From NCBI GenBank assembly GCA_015039365.1, contig WION01000019.1:62001-126000 (forward strand): a stretch of DNA of 64,000 bases, given 5' to 3'. The position numbers were made by a program, and so were the translations under genes. The notes under the pieces were generated by a model. That model saw only the letters and a program-made list of their open reading frames with translations, was not told where the DNA came from and searched no databases. Shown here one piece after another: positions 11,104 to 22,849 of this stretch. The stretch comes from Amanita rubescens (taxonomy: Eukaryota; Basidiomycota; Agaricomycetes; Agaricales; Amanitaceae). Within the stretch, counting starts at the first letter, position 1. Each line of letters begins with the position of its first letter.

Positions 11104-12128
11104 GGCGAGTGAAGGGAGTGATAGGGGACGAGGGAGGGGGAAGTTGGAAAGGGAGGGGTAGGGAAAATGGGGCTCTTGTATGAGAACTCGGTACGGGTCG
11201 GAACCCATAAATCACATAGCGTACTAGACGGTGCATCGATCGATTCGGTGGAGGCCTTGAAAAACCTGGCCTGTGTGCCAGAAAAGGAAGGCATCCGTCA
11301 CGTGCACCGTAGCCTTGCGCAGCTCCGCATCTTTCAGTTTTCATCTAGACAGGGTTCCTCGGTCTATAATTGACTAACTGTGTTAAGCTGTGACCTGCGT
11401 GTAAAATTTGACAGGCCTGGGACTTTTTGCGTGAAGATATCTGCCTTGTGCTTGATCATGCGTCCATTCCCAGTCAGGACTTCGCCACCCCCGCTTTCGA
11501 GAGGGGTAGATTATATAGACAGGAGAAGCCTCGGCCTGAGTTTGGAGTCGAGGGGCTCGATCCTCGTGAACTTTGCTATAAATGTTTTTGACCTCGCTTC
11601 TGAGATCGGAGTGATATAGCCTCAGCCATTATCTGGCTGATAACGTGCAGCCGAGTATCAGTTCTGCTAAAGAAAGGCAATCTTCGGACATACCACCATT
11701 GTACTAAGCAAGTATGTCTGGGAACACCGCAATCAGCGTAGGACACAGTTACGAAAGATATATTGGCGTGTGAGGTGGAAATCACCACAATCGCTGGCAA
11801 TCGGAGGAGAGTGCGTTATCGTGTACGTCTGACAGCAGTCAGAACTCAACGCAAGGATTCGTACATACATACCCAGAGTGGATGATGACTTTCATCGAGA
11901 CAGATGAACATCGATCAACAAGTACTGCAGTTGCAATTTACAGGATATACAACTGTGAGTATACAAGGGCACGAAAATACATCGCAGCAGTGGTAGGAGA
12001 AGCGGTCTGAAAGACTCAACAAGTTGACCATCGATGGAAGGTAATTTATAACCTTGGGTAGATCGATGGGATATTCGGCAATCTCCGTTATCGATACGAT
12101 CATTTCGATATTTACGGTATCACAATTC
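11104..12128. other. Intergenic, nothing recognised
   Basis: Short ORFs occur on both strands but none has a domain, consistent splice signals or composition that sets it apart. It contains the divergent upstream region of the carboxylesterase and the 3' flank of the SRP19 gene. Confidence 0.5.
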
Positions 12129-13165
12129 TTATCCTCGCACTCGAATTACTTTCCGTTTACCCTTCTGCATCCCTGCCCCACCACCTCCTGCTCCCACTCC
12201 CTGATTTTCGGTAGCATTCATACCTGCCTTGACAGTTTCTACCAGCACTCCCGTGCTTATCGCAGGCGAATACGCCGATACTCGACTTGCCAGCGGTGGA
12301 TGAGGCTCTGGAGGAATCGGCAGCCGACGACCGCCCAATTTTCTCAGCGGCATGGGAGCCGCTGATTTCATTTTCGCCGTCACTGGCTGTTTGCCTTTAT
12401 TAGATGCAGCTTGAGGTTTCGCAGGGGTTGACGTAGGTTGGGAAGCGAACGTATTGAATGGCGGTTTCGGGACGTTTTCTGGTTTTGCCGTCTGTATTTG
12501 CAGGCATATCATCTCCAATAGTTGTTTCTCTGTAACAGGCGACATTAATTATCCGCCGGATGTATTAATAAAAGCGAGCCATCTTACTCGTTTTGATGAC
12601 GGGGTTTACCAATTTGCCATCCTTCTTCCACTGCACTCGTACACGTCCAGGGTTCTCCCAGTCTCGAGGGTGAGCCTTGTTGACCTCATGCAACGTCCCG
12701 AGCCCTAGGCGATTAGCGGCGTCGGCGACGTCTTTGCTGAGAGGCCACCACACGCCCTTGGGGCGCTCTACCCTGCGTTGTCCCGTTCCATAAGGCCGCT
12801 TTGCGTCAATGTAAATAGGGTAGATACAAGTCCATCTGCAACGAGGCTCAGTCCATCAATGCGTTTCCGCATTAGATAAGTATAAAAGCTACAGACGACT
12901 TGTAGGGTGTGATGTCCGTCACGGTGCCCTTCCCCGCAAGCCTGCTGTTATCTGTAGGCGGGGGTCTGAAGACAGACTTTGATTTACCCGAGGGGGACGC
13001 GGGCCCTGCTCGGGAGAGATAGTCGTCGTCGTCGTCGTCATCGTCAGAAGATTGGATCGCCTCGAGCAGTGGGCCTCGAGCACCCATATTTGGAAGTGGC
13101 TGGTTGGGAAGAGGAAGTTCAGTGTCGTCGTCGAATTCTTCGATTACGGCTGCTTTGCGAGACAT
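12129..13165 (-). CDS. SEC65: Signal recognition particle 19-kDa subunit (SRP19/Sec65, 305 aa)
   Basis: Binds SRP RNA and allows SRP54 to dock, for co-translational targeting to the ER. Exons 13165-12897, 12835-12588 and 12529-12129 join in phase. The SRP19 fold is clear in exon 2: CIYPIYIDAKRPYGTGQRR, then VWWPLSKDVADAANRLGLG, HPRDWENPGRVRVQWKK, and KKQLLEMI at the exon 2/3 junction. As in other fungal Sec65 proteins there are extensions: an acidic N-terminus with eight consecutive Asp residues, and a Pro/Lys-rich tail ending in a basic patch (KGKRKVIRVRG) suited to RNA contact. It is divergent from the JTB-like gene with only 111 bp between the start codons. Confidence 0.9.
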
Positions 13166-13276
13166 GGCTACTGCTGGTTGGAGAAGCGGATGGCGCGGGT
13201 TACGTGCTCTTCACTATTTCCCACGTACGTTGTGCACCGCCCCAGTATCTTGAACACAAACGTTCATGTCCTTTCG

Positions 13277-13906
13277 ATGCGTAGTCGACCGCCATCGTTG
13301 GTGGCAATTATCACACTATGTTTGTGAGTCGATAGTAAACAAATTGTCTCTGTCGCATTGATACCGACACTGTCTAGGACAATATTGGCGTTCACATCCC
13401 GATTCGTCATCGCTTTAGGTATACGTGATGAAACACACGCCAGCAACGGAACTCAATCTGAACTCATCTGCCTGCCTTTTGGAATATGTGAGCCATGTCC
13501 TGAGGACGCGGTGAGGTTTAGGAATATTAATCGTGATCTTTTCAGCTAACGGATATTACAGCTTCACGAACCATTCTGTCGTCCTTTTGGAAACAGGCGT
13601 TTAATGCATTGTGTCAACGGCACCACGACTGGTCCAACGGATGAGAACCACTCCTCAGGCACGCCTACATCGTCGTTGGACCACGATGAACCTGATCACC
13701 CAGAAGGGGAGACTCTTGCCTGGGAATCCTGCGGGCGTATTCCAAGCAGGGAGCGTGCAGACTTTTACGAATTCGTCGCATGCAATATCCTATTTACCGT
13801 TATATCGCTCGTCGTGCTGTTCGCGAGGTCAAAGAGGTTACAGGCGATTCACGCGAGGCAGCTGGCTGCTCGGATTGGATTGGTTGGGAACACTGGTAGA
13901 CGATAA
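13277..13906 (+). CDS. JTB-like single-pass membrane protein, Cys-rich ectodomain (174 aa)
   Basis: Exons 13277-13323, 13378-13510 and 13562-13906 join in phase. Residues 1-29 form a signal peptide (LVAIITLCLTILAF core). The ectodomain has spaced cysteines (CLPFGICEPC, then FCRPFGNRRLMHC, later WESCGR), and a hydrophobic helix follows near the C-terminus (FVACNILFTVISLVVLF) with a basic cytosolic tail. The C-x-P-C, C...G and ESC pattern plus one C-terminal helix matches the JTB (jumping translocation breakpoint) family, small proteins linked in animals to mitochondria and cytokinesis; the fungal role is unknown to me. The assignment rests on the cysteine pattern. Confidence 0.65.
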
Positions 13907-14914
13907 TATATTGTTATGAGTTTGTCATGAGCAGTTCTGTGAGTATCCATCTAAACATAATCCAGGCAACATACTAATGTATTTCTTTAGTCTATAGAGT
14001 CGTAATGCATTCATCTCTGTTAATTCTGGTTCGAACACACGACGACACGCGGTCTCATCTCACTGTGTGATACTTACTCGACTGCAAGAAGGTTATGTCC
14101 GGGAATACCAATGATCCATCGCAGCCTATGTAATGCCTCTTTGGAGAATTACCCTTTCAGGTTAGTATGGATTGACTTTCCAAATGCATACGTTACTCAA
14201 TCTTAAATTTTCCGCATAGAAACGGGCAACCTCCGATCAGTAGGTGATCGTATGTCATCTGGAGGGTGAAACAAATCCATATCAATGCATACCTGAACGT
14301 CGTGCTTTATTTGGGAGTAGGAGAGTCTATCGCATGCTACAAGGACATTTGTGTCTTTAGTTATCCTACAAGGCACATTAATAAGCACGAGGCAACCTCA
14401 TTCCACGCGGTCGTGTCAGTTGAGGATATTGATATTTCGCTGGTCTAAGAGTCTTTTCTCGGCGTCACGGACCAGAATTCACTAACAGACTCCCACCAAA
14501 TTTTATCCCAACCCTTAGCATCTTTGTTTGACAACGAGTCTCACACACACTCCACCGACGCCGTCATAGAACTGGGTGTTTTTATTTGCATCTATTTGTG
14601 AGTGGTATGTGAAATGCCATAAATGGAAACAAAGAATGACGCCGCAGGCACTGACGATATCCTAATGGGCGACAACTGTGCCTCGTGGACCGGACCCGGT
14701 AAAGCGGGAACTGAATTGTCACGTATCAGAAGAGGGCTTTGATCCATACGACGGCCTCATTGTTCTCCTTATAACAATGCCGCTCTTCGCCTTGAACCCA
14801 CTAAGCGGACTTTTTGTCCTAGGCCTATTGTGGAACTCCATACATAAACTCCCTCTTTCACTTGCGGCCTTATCCTTTCTTCTCTCCACGTTCCTTCCTT
14901 CCTAGACAAAGATA
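13907..14914. other. Intergenic and chitinase upstream region
   Basis: About 1 kb. A 75-codon plus-strand ORF at 14678-14905 is hydrophobic but has no splice or family support; it probably lies in the chitinase promoter/5' UTR. A pyrimidine-rich stretch (CTTTCTTCTCTCC, ~14870) precedes the chitinase start, common in fungal promoters. Confidence 0.45.
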
Positions 14915-16658
14915 ATGCAGCTGGTACTCTTGATCTCAACCGTTCTTTCTTTTATCTTTTCTGGCGTCTTGGCTGCACCACCACCCACCTGTGGTCTAAC
15001 ACCACCCCAGACAACAATCACAACGAAACCGAACAATGGGGGTTCCTCTGGTAGTACTAGTAGCAATTCGTCGGACGAAGTCGTCGCTTCTGCATGGGTC
15101 CCTGGATGGTCCGCCATCGATTTGGATTCGATCCCGTGGCATTCATACTCCCATTTGACATTCGCTTTTGCGTCAGTACATCTGTTTTAATGTCCTATTG
15201 ACGTGGCATTGATGAATTGTCACCAGCGTCACTACAAATGGAGCACCTTATCTTTCTTTAAACTTGGTTAATACGACCCTTCTCACCAGTTTCGTTGCGC
15301 GCGCTCAACAAGAGGTACGCATTTACCTTGGTCTACGACTCACACGGTGATTTTAAAACCTTAATCTAAGGGCGTCCGCCCACTCGTGTCAGTCGGCGGT
15401 TGGACGGGATCTCGATATTTCTCGACGAATGTCCAACCCAGCAACCAAGCTGGCTTTGTTCAAGCTATCGTTTCCATGATTAAGGATTACAACCTTGCCG
15501 GTGTTGAAATAGAGTAAGTCTTCGGCTTCAGATCTCGGCGTGCGTGTGTACTCAACGTTTTATAATAGTTGGGAATATCCCAACCACCAGGGAATCGGAT
15601 GTAACGTTATTTCTGCGGACGACACGGCAAACTACCTTTCTTTCCTTACTTCACTTCGCAAGGCTGTGGGTCAGAACGCGACATTGAATGCCGCGGTTAC
15701 GTTAACGCCATTCGCCGGGTCAGATGGGAACCCATCTTCAGATGTTTCCGGGTTTGCCCAGCAGCTGGACTGGATCTGTCAGTTTTTTTCACATTGTCTC
15801 CGAGATGCGATCTGAGAAGATATTGCAGCCCTTATGAACTACGACGTCTGGGGTTCCTGGTCATCTACGGCCGGTCCGAATGCTCCTCTGCACGATTCTT
15901 GTGCTCCTGTGCAAGGTGGCTCGGCTCAGTCAGCTGTGGCTGCTTGGACCGCCGCCAAATTCCCAGCCAAGCAGGTAAATGACTCATCAGCAGGCATAGC
16001 TTATATGCTCATGTTTTCAGATTGTTCTCGGCGTGCCCTCGTACGCACACAGTTTCTCCGTTTCTTCAAGCGCGGCGATCGTCAACAATGCTCTTGCGCT
16101 TTACCCACAATTCGACAAATCTCATCAGCCCCCTGGTCAGGGTGAGACTAATAGCACTACCGGTAGGTTCTTTTTCTTTTTCTGGGAATAACTATTTACG
16201 CGGCACAATTAGGAACCGATGAGTGTGGCAATTCCTCTGGTCCCTCCGGTATCTGGGAGTTCAACGGTTTGATTACCGCCGGATTCCTCCAGAACAGCAA
16301 TGGAACCGTCACGGCTGCCTCTGGGATGTACTATACCTATGATAACTGCAGTCAAACAGTGTGTTACTCCAGCACTTGATGATTGTTCCATAAGCTGATT
16401 GTTTCTTTACAGCCTTTCGTCTATAACCCCACCACTCAAGCTTTGGTCTCCTTTGACAACGCTGAGAGTTTCGGTTCGTCGTAGCTTCAATGTATGACGT
16501 GGCACATGCTTATTCTTGATATAGCGGCAAAAGGAAAATTCATCAACGACAATAACTTGCTGGGCTTTGCCATGTATGATGTCACCGGTGACACCCCCCA
16601 GAACACACTCATTAACTCTATCAGCGATGCCATGGGCATCGAACAATATTGCAACTGA
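14915..16658 (+). CDS. Secreted GH18 chitinase (444 aa)
   Basis: Cleaves beta-1,4-GlcNAc polymers, in cell-wall remodelling or nutrition. Exons: 14915-15171, 15227-15314, 15371-15513, 15569-15777, 15820-15974, 16021-16162, 16213-16358, 16413-16473, 16525-16658. A signal peptide (MQLVLLISTVLSFIFSGVLA) and a Ser/Thr/Asn linker precede the TIM barrel: WVPGWSAIDLDSIPW, HLTFAFAV, PLVSVGGWTGSRYF (substrate strand), GVEIDWEYPN (catalytic strand), MNYDVWGSW, and VLGVPSYAHSF. The acid/base Glu is present, but the consensus DxxDxDxE reads AxxExDxE: the first Asp is Ala and the second is Glu. No carbohydrate-binding domain is seen. Intron 4 (15778-15819) is unusually short and its acceptor was chosen by frame. 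Confidence 0.9.
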
Positions 16659-16838
16659 ATAATTCAGGCTCGCTAGGCGCAGGCGTATCTCTGGAAGAAT
16701 TATGTAAAACATAGATGTAGCACTAGAATGATTCGCGCAGGCAGCTAAATTTCACATGTTTCGTTCTGATTATCGTTGTTATGCTGCAGCATAACAGCGT
16801 AATACAAGTTGCTTTTCAAACATTTCGACGAAGTTCAT

Positions 16839-17754
16839 ATGGCAGCGACCAATCCTCAAATCAACGAGTCCGACTCTGAGATCGACGCGGACTACTTCCC
16901 CCCAAACGCCGGTCAGTTGGTCATGACCTCGTCTTTTGGCGAGCCGCGGAACTGATATCCTTCAGTGGCGCAGACGAGGGATCACCGTCCTCTTCCGAAG
17001 ATGAACCAGAGTCGAAACGTGCTCGAGCAGAATCGCCGAAAGTGAGCGCAGAAGAGGAAGAAGCAAGGAAATCGTATGTGCATATTCTATGCGGACGCAT
17101 ATATCCCCCTAAAAATGAGTGACTCAGAGCTCTCTGGGCAAACTTCCAGGCTTTGGTGAAAGAACCAACGTCGACAAGGACTCCCGAACCTCAAAAGATG
17201 ATCAAGATACAGAAACGATATCTTTTCGCGGGAGAGGAAATCACGTATGTTTTCTTTCTTTCTTTCTGTACTCCTGTTATTCGGTTCGTTCTTATATGCC
17301 GGTTAGAGAAGTGGTAGAAGTTCCTGAAGACTCTCCGGACGCAAAGAAATGGCCAATATGGCGTCCACAGGACGAGATATCACAGTCTGCGTCCGCATCA
17401 AGTTCGGCTGTAGAGCCGACAACGACGACGGCGGAGAGTACCGCATCGTCAACGCCAGCGGCGCCCACACCTTCCACTGGAAAACGGCCTGGTCCACGGA
17501 AACCCAAGACGCAGCTCGCAGAGCTACCTGGACGTGGCGCCGCGAAAGCGAAGAAACTGACGACGCTCGACAAGTCGGTCATGGACTGGAAAGCGCACGT
17601 ACAGACTTCCGAGGATATTGGGCTGAAAGACGAGTTGGAGGCGAATCGACGGGGCGGCGGGTATTTGGAAAAGGTCGATTTTTTGAAGAGAGTCGAGGAG
17701 CGGAAAGATGCAGTTTTTGAGGCTGCCAAGGGTAGTAAGAGGCGCCGAGAGTGA
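16839..17754 (+). CDS. SWC5: Swc5 / BCNT-domain subunit of the SWR1 remodeller (245 aa)
   Basis: Nuclear; in yeast Swc5 is needed for SWR1 to exchange H2A for H2A.Z. Exons 16839-16911, 16974-17073, 17128-17244 and 17307-17754 join in phase. The acidic N-terminus (SDSEIDADYF, then PSSSEDEPESKR) is typical of the histone-binding region. A LWANFQALVKEP segment and YLFAGEEIT follow. The C-terminal BCNT-C domain is well kept: LTTLDKSVMDWKAHVQ, then LKDELEANRRGGGYLEKVDF with the terminal FLKRVEERKDAVFE helix. It starts 180 bp after the chitinase stop on the same strand, so its promoter is compact. Confidence 0.9.
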
Positions 17755-17976
17755 TTGCTACTCCTTATTTTTCTTATGTGTGATGGATATGTAATGTGTG
17801 TCTAAGGATTATACTAGTAACTATGCTTGTGTGAGGTCGACATCGCATCGTGTGAAATATACATCACTGCCCATTGGTATCGCTCGCGTCACTAACGAAA
17901 GGGCCAGCTAGCGCACTGGTGGCCTGGATGTCATGTTGGTTTGTTGGTTTGGCACGAAGACCTACGGTGGCTACTT

Positions 17977-18110
17977 GCAAAGGGGCCCTCCCGTTTGTGA
18001 AACCGCGCGATGAGACTGCCTCGCACGAAGTATTAGCGGCATACACCAAGAAACCGGAGAGCCGTTGGCACTGGCTTCGGGATGCTCAGTCTTCTGCTCA
18101 GTGCCACAGA
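17977..18110 (+). pseudogene. 3'-end fragment of an FAD monooxygenase
   Basis: Encodes LPFVKPRDETASHEVLAAYT and the following WHWLRDA, nearly the same as the C-terminal segment of the monooxygenase at 30791-32560 (LPFVKPHDETVPHEVLVAYV). Nothing upstream resembles the rest of that enzyme, so it is a duplicated 3' end only. It lies just outside the inverted duplication at 18300 and is part of the same event. Confidence 0.7.
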
Positions 18111-18299
18111 CTCTTCCAAAATTCCGAACAATTCGCAATTGAAATGTGTTCAATTCATCAGTACAAACTGTCATGGCCATTCCAACACCAATAACCATCG
18201 TTGCTCAAGAATACGCCTCGCCCGTCTCGCCTCCACTGCTCCGCCTTCTCCTTCCCTGGAGCCACCTGCCTCCACCGCGCTCCCTCTCACTCCAACCCG

Positions 18300-19201
18300 A
18301 TGATTAAGACGCCAACCTCCCAGACGCTCAACGGCTCCGCTCCCTTCATTCCACCTCAAATCCCAAGATGCCGGCCCGGTATCATACCGCCGAGTCTGCA
18401 AAAATCGCCACTAAGAAACGGGAAGACAACCAAAAACTCACCTTATCGCCCCGCCACTTCTTGTCCTGGTATCGTTGGCCTTCCAGTCCGGGAAGCGAGA
18501 AGGGGATGGTTAAAATACAAAAAAAAGAAAAAAAAGAAAAGCCGCTCATTGGCGACGACCGGTAGGACACAGCTTCCAATGGCAAGAGGGGGTGTATTTG
18601 AAAGATGTCACGCGCGTTGAACAGTACGTGCTCCCAAGGGACACTATTCCTCTGCAGCCAGCCGACTGACTAGTACGAAGCAGAAGGACGACTGGATGTC
18701 CATTGAACCGCGGAGCTTTGCTCGATGGTAATGTCGCATCCATCCTGAGGGGTCCTAAGGGACACTGGTCCTCAAGGATCACCCAACACGCTCTTTGGTG
18801 TGAGCGCGTGGGCGAGCGTCAATCTATTCTGTCTAGTACAATCAGCATGTGTGACGAAACTGGAAGATCGTCAATACATACTAGTCAGTTGAGGCTGGCG
18901 GCCCATGCATGTGTCCGTGATATTTGGGATGATGGACCCGGTATATCCGAAAGAAAGAAAAAAAGAAGGATGGGGTGAAGGAATGGAATTGTGGGAGGTC
19001 GATGTCGTCCGAGCGAGTCTTGAGGGCTTGATGTGGATATCGTCGTAGGCGAATGCGGCGGGGCGTGAAGGTGGGTAGCTGGAATTACCTGCTTATATAT
19101 ATTTCTGACGGGCGTTTAGTCTGCTCTTGTTTTGACAAGACGCGGTGGAGCAGGACGCGTCTGTCTCATATCAATGACGCAATTTATGGCTTGGCAAGAT
19201 A
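18300..19201 (+). repeat. Left arm of ~0.9-kb inverted duplication
   Basis: Reads on the plus strand as the right arm (29751-30650) reads on the minus strand, with roughly 90% identity by eye. Shared landmarks are the CCGCCGAGTCTGCAAAAATC phrase (18388), an A-rich run near 18515, CATCCTGAGGGGTCCTAAGG (18738) and TATATATATTTCTGACGGGC (19095). Short ORFs in it are similar in both arms but are interrupted; I do not recognise a gene. The TATATATA motif near 19095 could be a promoter relic. Confidence 0.8.
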
Positions 19202-20000
19202 TACTCTCGAATTACCGAGGACAAATTTTCGAACGTATGGCGTGTTCTTTGGCCATTAGGGAGTAAACACAACTGTGAAGCGTATGTTTTTGAGTCCTAT
19301 CCCCGCAACCTGAAAGGTACGGAGCATCATCCAGTCAGGGGTAAGAAGTCGACTTACGACATGTCTTTAGGATCAATCTTGCCCTTTCGCTAGGGAATCG
19401 CGACATGCCAGCGCACGAGGCGTAAACAATGCAAGGGTAACAAGTGAAAAATGCATAGGTAATCGACAAAATAAGCTAGCGCATTAATGAGCGGTATTCA
19501 TTCTAGGCTATGTTGGGCCCGATCTCCCCTTGACAAGTCGGCAAGCGAGATTTACGACGAAATCTTTTGTATGAATATGGAATTGCGACAACGCCTTCAA
19601 CGGAAACGTTCCGTTCGGTGGGTACTTTGTCCTGATGTTTCACTTGATCAGTAACTCTGATGCAGGGACTTAAGGACTATTATTATTTCAAAATCTCGGC
19701 TGTAGCGAACGGATCAGCTATTTACCGCCATGCGTTTGCTTTCAAGAATACGATAGTGTCTGCGACTTCGCTCGGAGTAGTACACGTATGAATAATAATG
19801 CCCGTGAATCGTGATAGTATAGAGTGAGATCGATTAAAGTGCCAGCCACAATGGCGCGGACAGTCAAGGTGCGATTCCGTGGGTTGTCGTTAAGAGAAAT
19901 GACAAAGATGGCCAACGGCACATATCTTCCAATGCTTTGTCAATAACTCTTGATTCAATGTCGTGGAAATCACAGGAGCCGCAGGCACAAGTTACCCAGC
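19202..20000. other. Intergenic, nothing recognised
   Basis: No coding frame, repeat or RNA that I can support. Confidence 0.5.
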
Positions 20001-21230
20001 CTATCGTCTCTCGAGCAGGTGGACAACAGGTTCTGACCCTGGTTCTCTGTTCCGCGTTTGGAAGAGGCGGGATGCCGCCGATATAACCTGCTCAAATTGT
20101 CCAGCACAACACGGAACCTGCAACACCCGTAGGTTGGACAGGACACCATCCACAATATCCTGTACGAGGGAAGGCACGTTTACTATTCCCGTGCGCAGCA
20201 TTTCCTCGACATAGAGCTCCTTAACGCTAACCAGCACCTCCATAATATCGTAAGCCACCTCGACTTCACAATTTTGAAGTGTCAAGCGACGAATATGACA
20301 GGAAGAACGATGGACAAGGGACGCCAAATTTCCTTTATATTCATGTCGATGATTAATGTTGTTAAAACTGTCACACACCCAGAGATATTGCAGCAAGGGT
20401 GTTTCGAAGCAGGAAAGTATCAAGGAGAAGGAAAGTGTGGTTTCAAGTCGTTTGAGACGGGGAAAGCATATAGGTAGGCACGCGCTGGGAACGTCGGAAT
20501 CAAAACTGATGCAGAATACGGCGATGCGTAGCTCCTCGACATTTCGAAGCTGAAGAGAAAGGTTTCGAGTTCGTTTCTTTCAGCGAAGCAGAGACGGTCT
20601 ATGTCTATGCGGAGCTTGGTTAATAACTGAGCCCAGGGAAACCGAAACATCCACTTTCCCATCTCCCATTTTATCACTCCGGATCCTCCTGCCGCTGGCA
20701 CGCCATTCAGAGTTAGTTCGGTAAGGTACCTCGTATTCTTAAATGTGATTTCGTGCTTCCAATTGAAGGACATATACACAACGATTGCCAGCGATTCGAG
20801 AATCGGCATCTTGTCTATGCGTCTGACGAGAACATTTACCATGGAGGTTTTTATTTCTAGATCTGCACTTTTCCAACGATCCGAATACGATAATAGTAAA
20901 CCCCATATTGCGTTATGTGAACGACAAGGGTGAGAGGTCGCTGGGCGGAGCGTTTAAGGTATGTCGTTGCACGTCGATTCATTTCGGCGATGTAACCAGA
21001 ACTAGGTTGGGGGAAGCACGGGAGCACGGGATCGTTGAAGGAAAGAGTGGACCATAAAGCCGGGTAGGACAAAAATACCCATCTCCAATGCTTGCAAACT
21101 TGTCCTACCGCCCACGGAAACTCGTGCAAATGCCGTTCGTTCTTCAAGTGGTGGAGAGCGATAGTTGATCACAGAGGAGAAGAAATATTTCACATAGAAT
21201 ATCAATGGACAGTTGTGTTCCGTCGTTCAT
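20001..21230 (-). pseudogene. F-box / leucine-rich protein, frameshifted
   Basis: Starts MNDGTQLSIDILCEIFLLLC, a fungal F-box head, then leaves frame around 21150. It resumes with AVGQVCKHWRWVFLSYPALW, the W-rich segment that always follows the F-box in mushroom families. A second shift near 20935 leads to LSYSDRWKSADLEI, and a third near 20530 separates the LETFLF segment from LQLRNVEELRIAVF and the C-terminal part (LILSCFETPLLQYLW...). No plausible introns explain the shifts, so I read it as a recent pseudogene. F-box proteins of this type are highly expanded in Agaricomycetes. Confidence 0.65.
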
Positions 21231-21276
21231 TTTGAGTGGATGTTTCCAGTAATGTGGCCCGGGCATACTGCAGCTC

Positions 21277-22467
21277 ATGGTGGGAAAGTATGACATAAGC
21301 TAACCCCAACCTCAACCGCGGTTGGAGTTAAGCAGCCGAATCGGTTTCTCGCGATGGCTGTTGGGTTCGAGGACTATTTTCCATCAGCAGCTATCCTGGA
21401 CTAACTTGATTTATTTAAGAACTCCTGAACTCAATTCCCTGCCCACTGGATGTCCTTATACCGTCAGTACTACCCTCACGCTCCAGTCTCTTTCGCATTC
21501 GGGATCCTCCTCTCCTACGAAAATATTTACAGTCAATATCGAGAACGCGTACATACCGTTCACTCAAAGCCAAGTCTTAAAAGTCAAATTGAATAACTTG
21601 ACTCCTGGCGATCCAGAGTACGCAGTTCTAAAACTCTTTGATCGCCGTTTCTTTGAGCGCCCTTCGCATCCGTGGGATCAATCAAAAGAGGATGCACTTC
21701 TTCAGTTTCTAGCCGATGTCGGAACCGGAGAGCGCAAAGACGACTACGATGGAAAGGACTCGGACGATTATGAGGATTGGGATTGGGAGAGGAAGTACAG
21801 AGTTGTGAATCAAGACCTGTTTCAAAACGAGGCAACCGTCTACGAACATCTCCGCTCTCTTCATGGCTCCGTCATTCCGCGATGCTATGCGTTGGTCCAT
21901 GTCCAGAATGCCACTCTTGTTCCTGGATTCCTTGGTGAGGTTCCGGGCCTATTACTAGAATATATCGAAGGACACACAATGGATAAACTCGAAGTTGGGA
22001 TCAACATCTCCCAGGATGACGCACATCAAGCAGGCTCACAGGCATTTGATATCATGCACCGTCTCCGCGAACACAATGTCATCCACTTTGACCTTCGTCT
22101 TGCCAACTTTATTGTGAGCATCACGCGCCCATTACGTGTGGCCGTCATAGATTTTGCTCTTTCGCGGATCCGTGATGAGGACGAGACGGACGAAGAGTGG
22201 CAGGAGGAAGTGCGTTTGGAGGATGAGCTGCATGGAATGCGACTGATGCTACACCGGAACCGGTTCCGCGACAGAACCCCCCCACCACCGGCAGAGGGTT
22301 TCGCAGGTTACATGAACTTTAACAGGATCATTGAAAAAGAGAGACCGGACTGGCGTAGCAGGCATTACGAACCAATTTTCAGGGAAGGGGGGCATTTGGA
22401 AATGATCGACGATGGGAAGGGTGGTAACAAGGAGTATCATCATGCAGCGTGGAAGCTGAAGGCTTGA
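21277..22467 (+). CDS. Protein-kinase-like fold protein (about 382 aa)
   Basis: Likely fungal-specific kinase-like protein. Proposed exons are an 11-nt first exon at 21277-21287 and 21333-22467, in phase; the first exon is speculative, and the long exon itself has no upstream in-frame ATG. It has an N-terminal YAVLKLFDRRFFE strand with the presumed ATP-binding Lys, an acidic loop (DGKDSDDYEDWDWERKY), the hinge-like LLLEYIEGHTMD, a catalytic loop VIHFDLRLANF (HFD instead of HRD), and VIDFALSRI where kinases have DFG. The altered DFG leaves catalytic activity doubtful. It is divergent from the F-box pseudogene with under 60 bp between starts. Confidence 0.6.
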
Positions 22468-22849
22468 TATTGTGCGTGTCTTTCTCTAGCTGGACATTCA
22501 CCCAACCTGACTGACAAATTCACAGTGTAATCCATTTGCGCCGTATTTTTCAACTTACACACATTGATGAACAAACGATCTACGACGGCAACGAACCTTG
22601 AATACCATATAGCTGCCTTGAAAAAGCAATCCCCACTAGAGTGCAACGGGATGTTCCGACGCTGCATCTTGTTATAGATAGCCTTTCGTCGACCTGAAAT
22701 ATTCATCCTCACATTATCTCCATCCTGTCAGTCACCAGAAATGGAGGCATTATCAATGAGTGATCAAAGATCCTTACTATCGCCGACTCTGCAGTGTACA
22801 ACCACCTGAACCCAGATCATTTCATTGAATCAAACTCCAGAATTGCATA

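Noticed and set aside
14678..14905. 75-aa hydrophobic ORF upstream of the chitinase
   Set aside because: No splice or family support, and it ends just before the chitinase start; most likely promoter/5' UTR.
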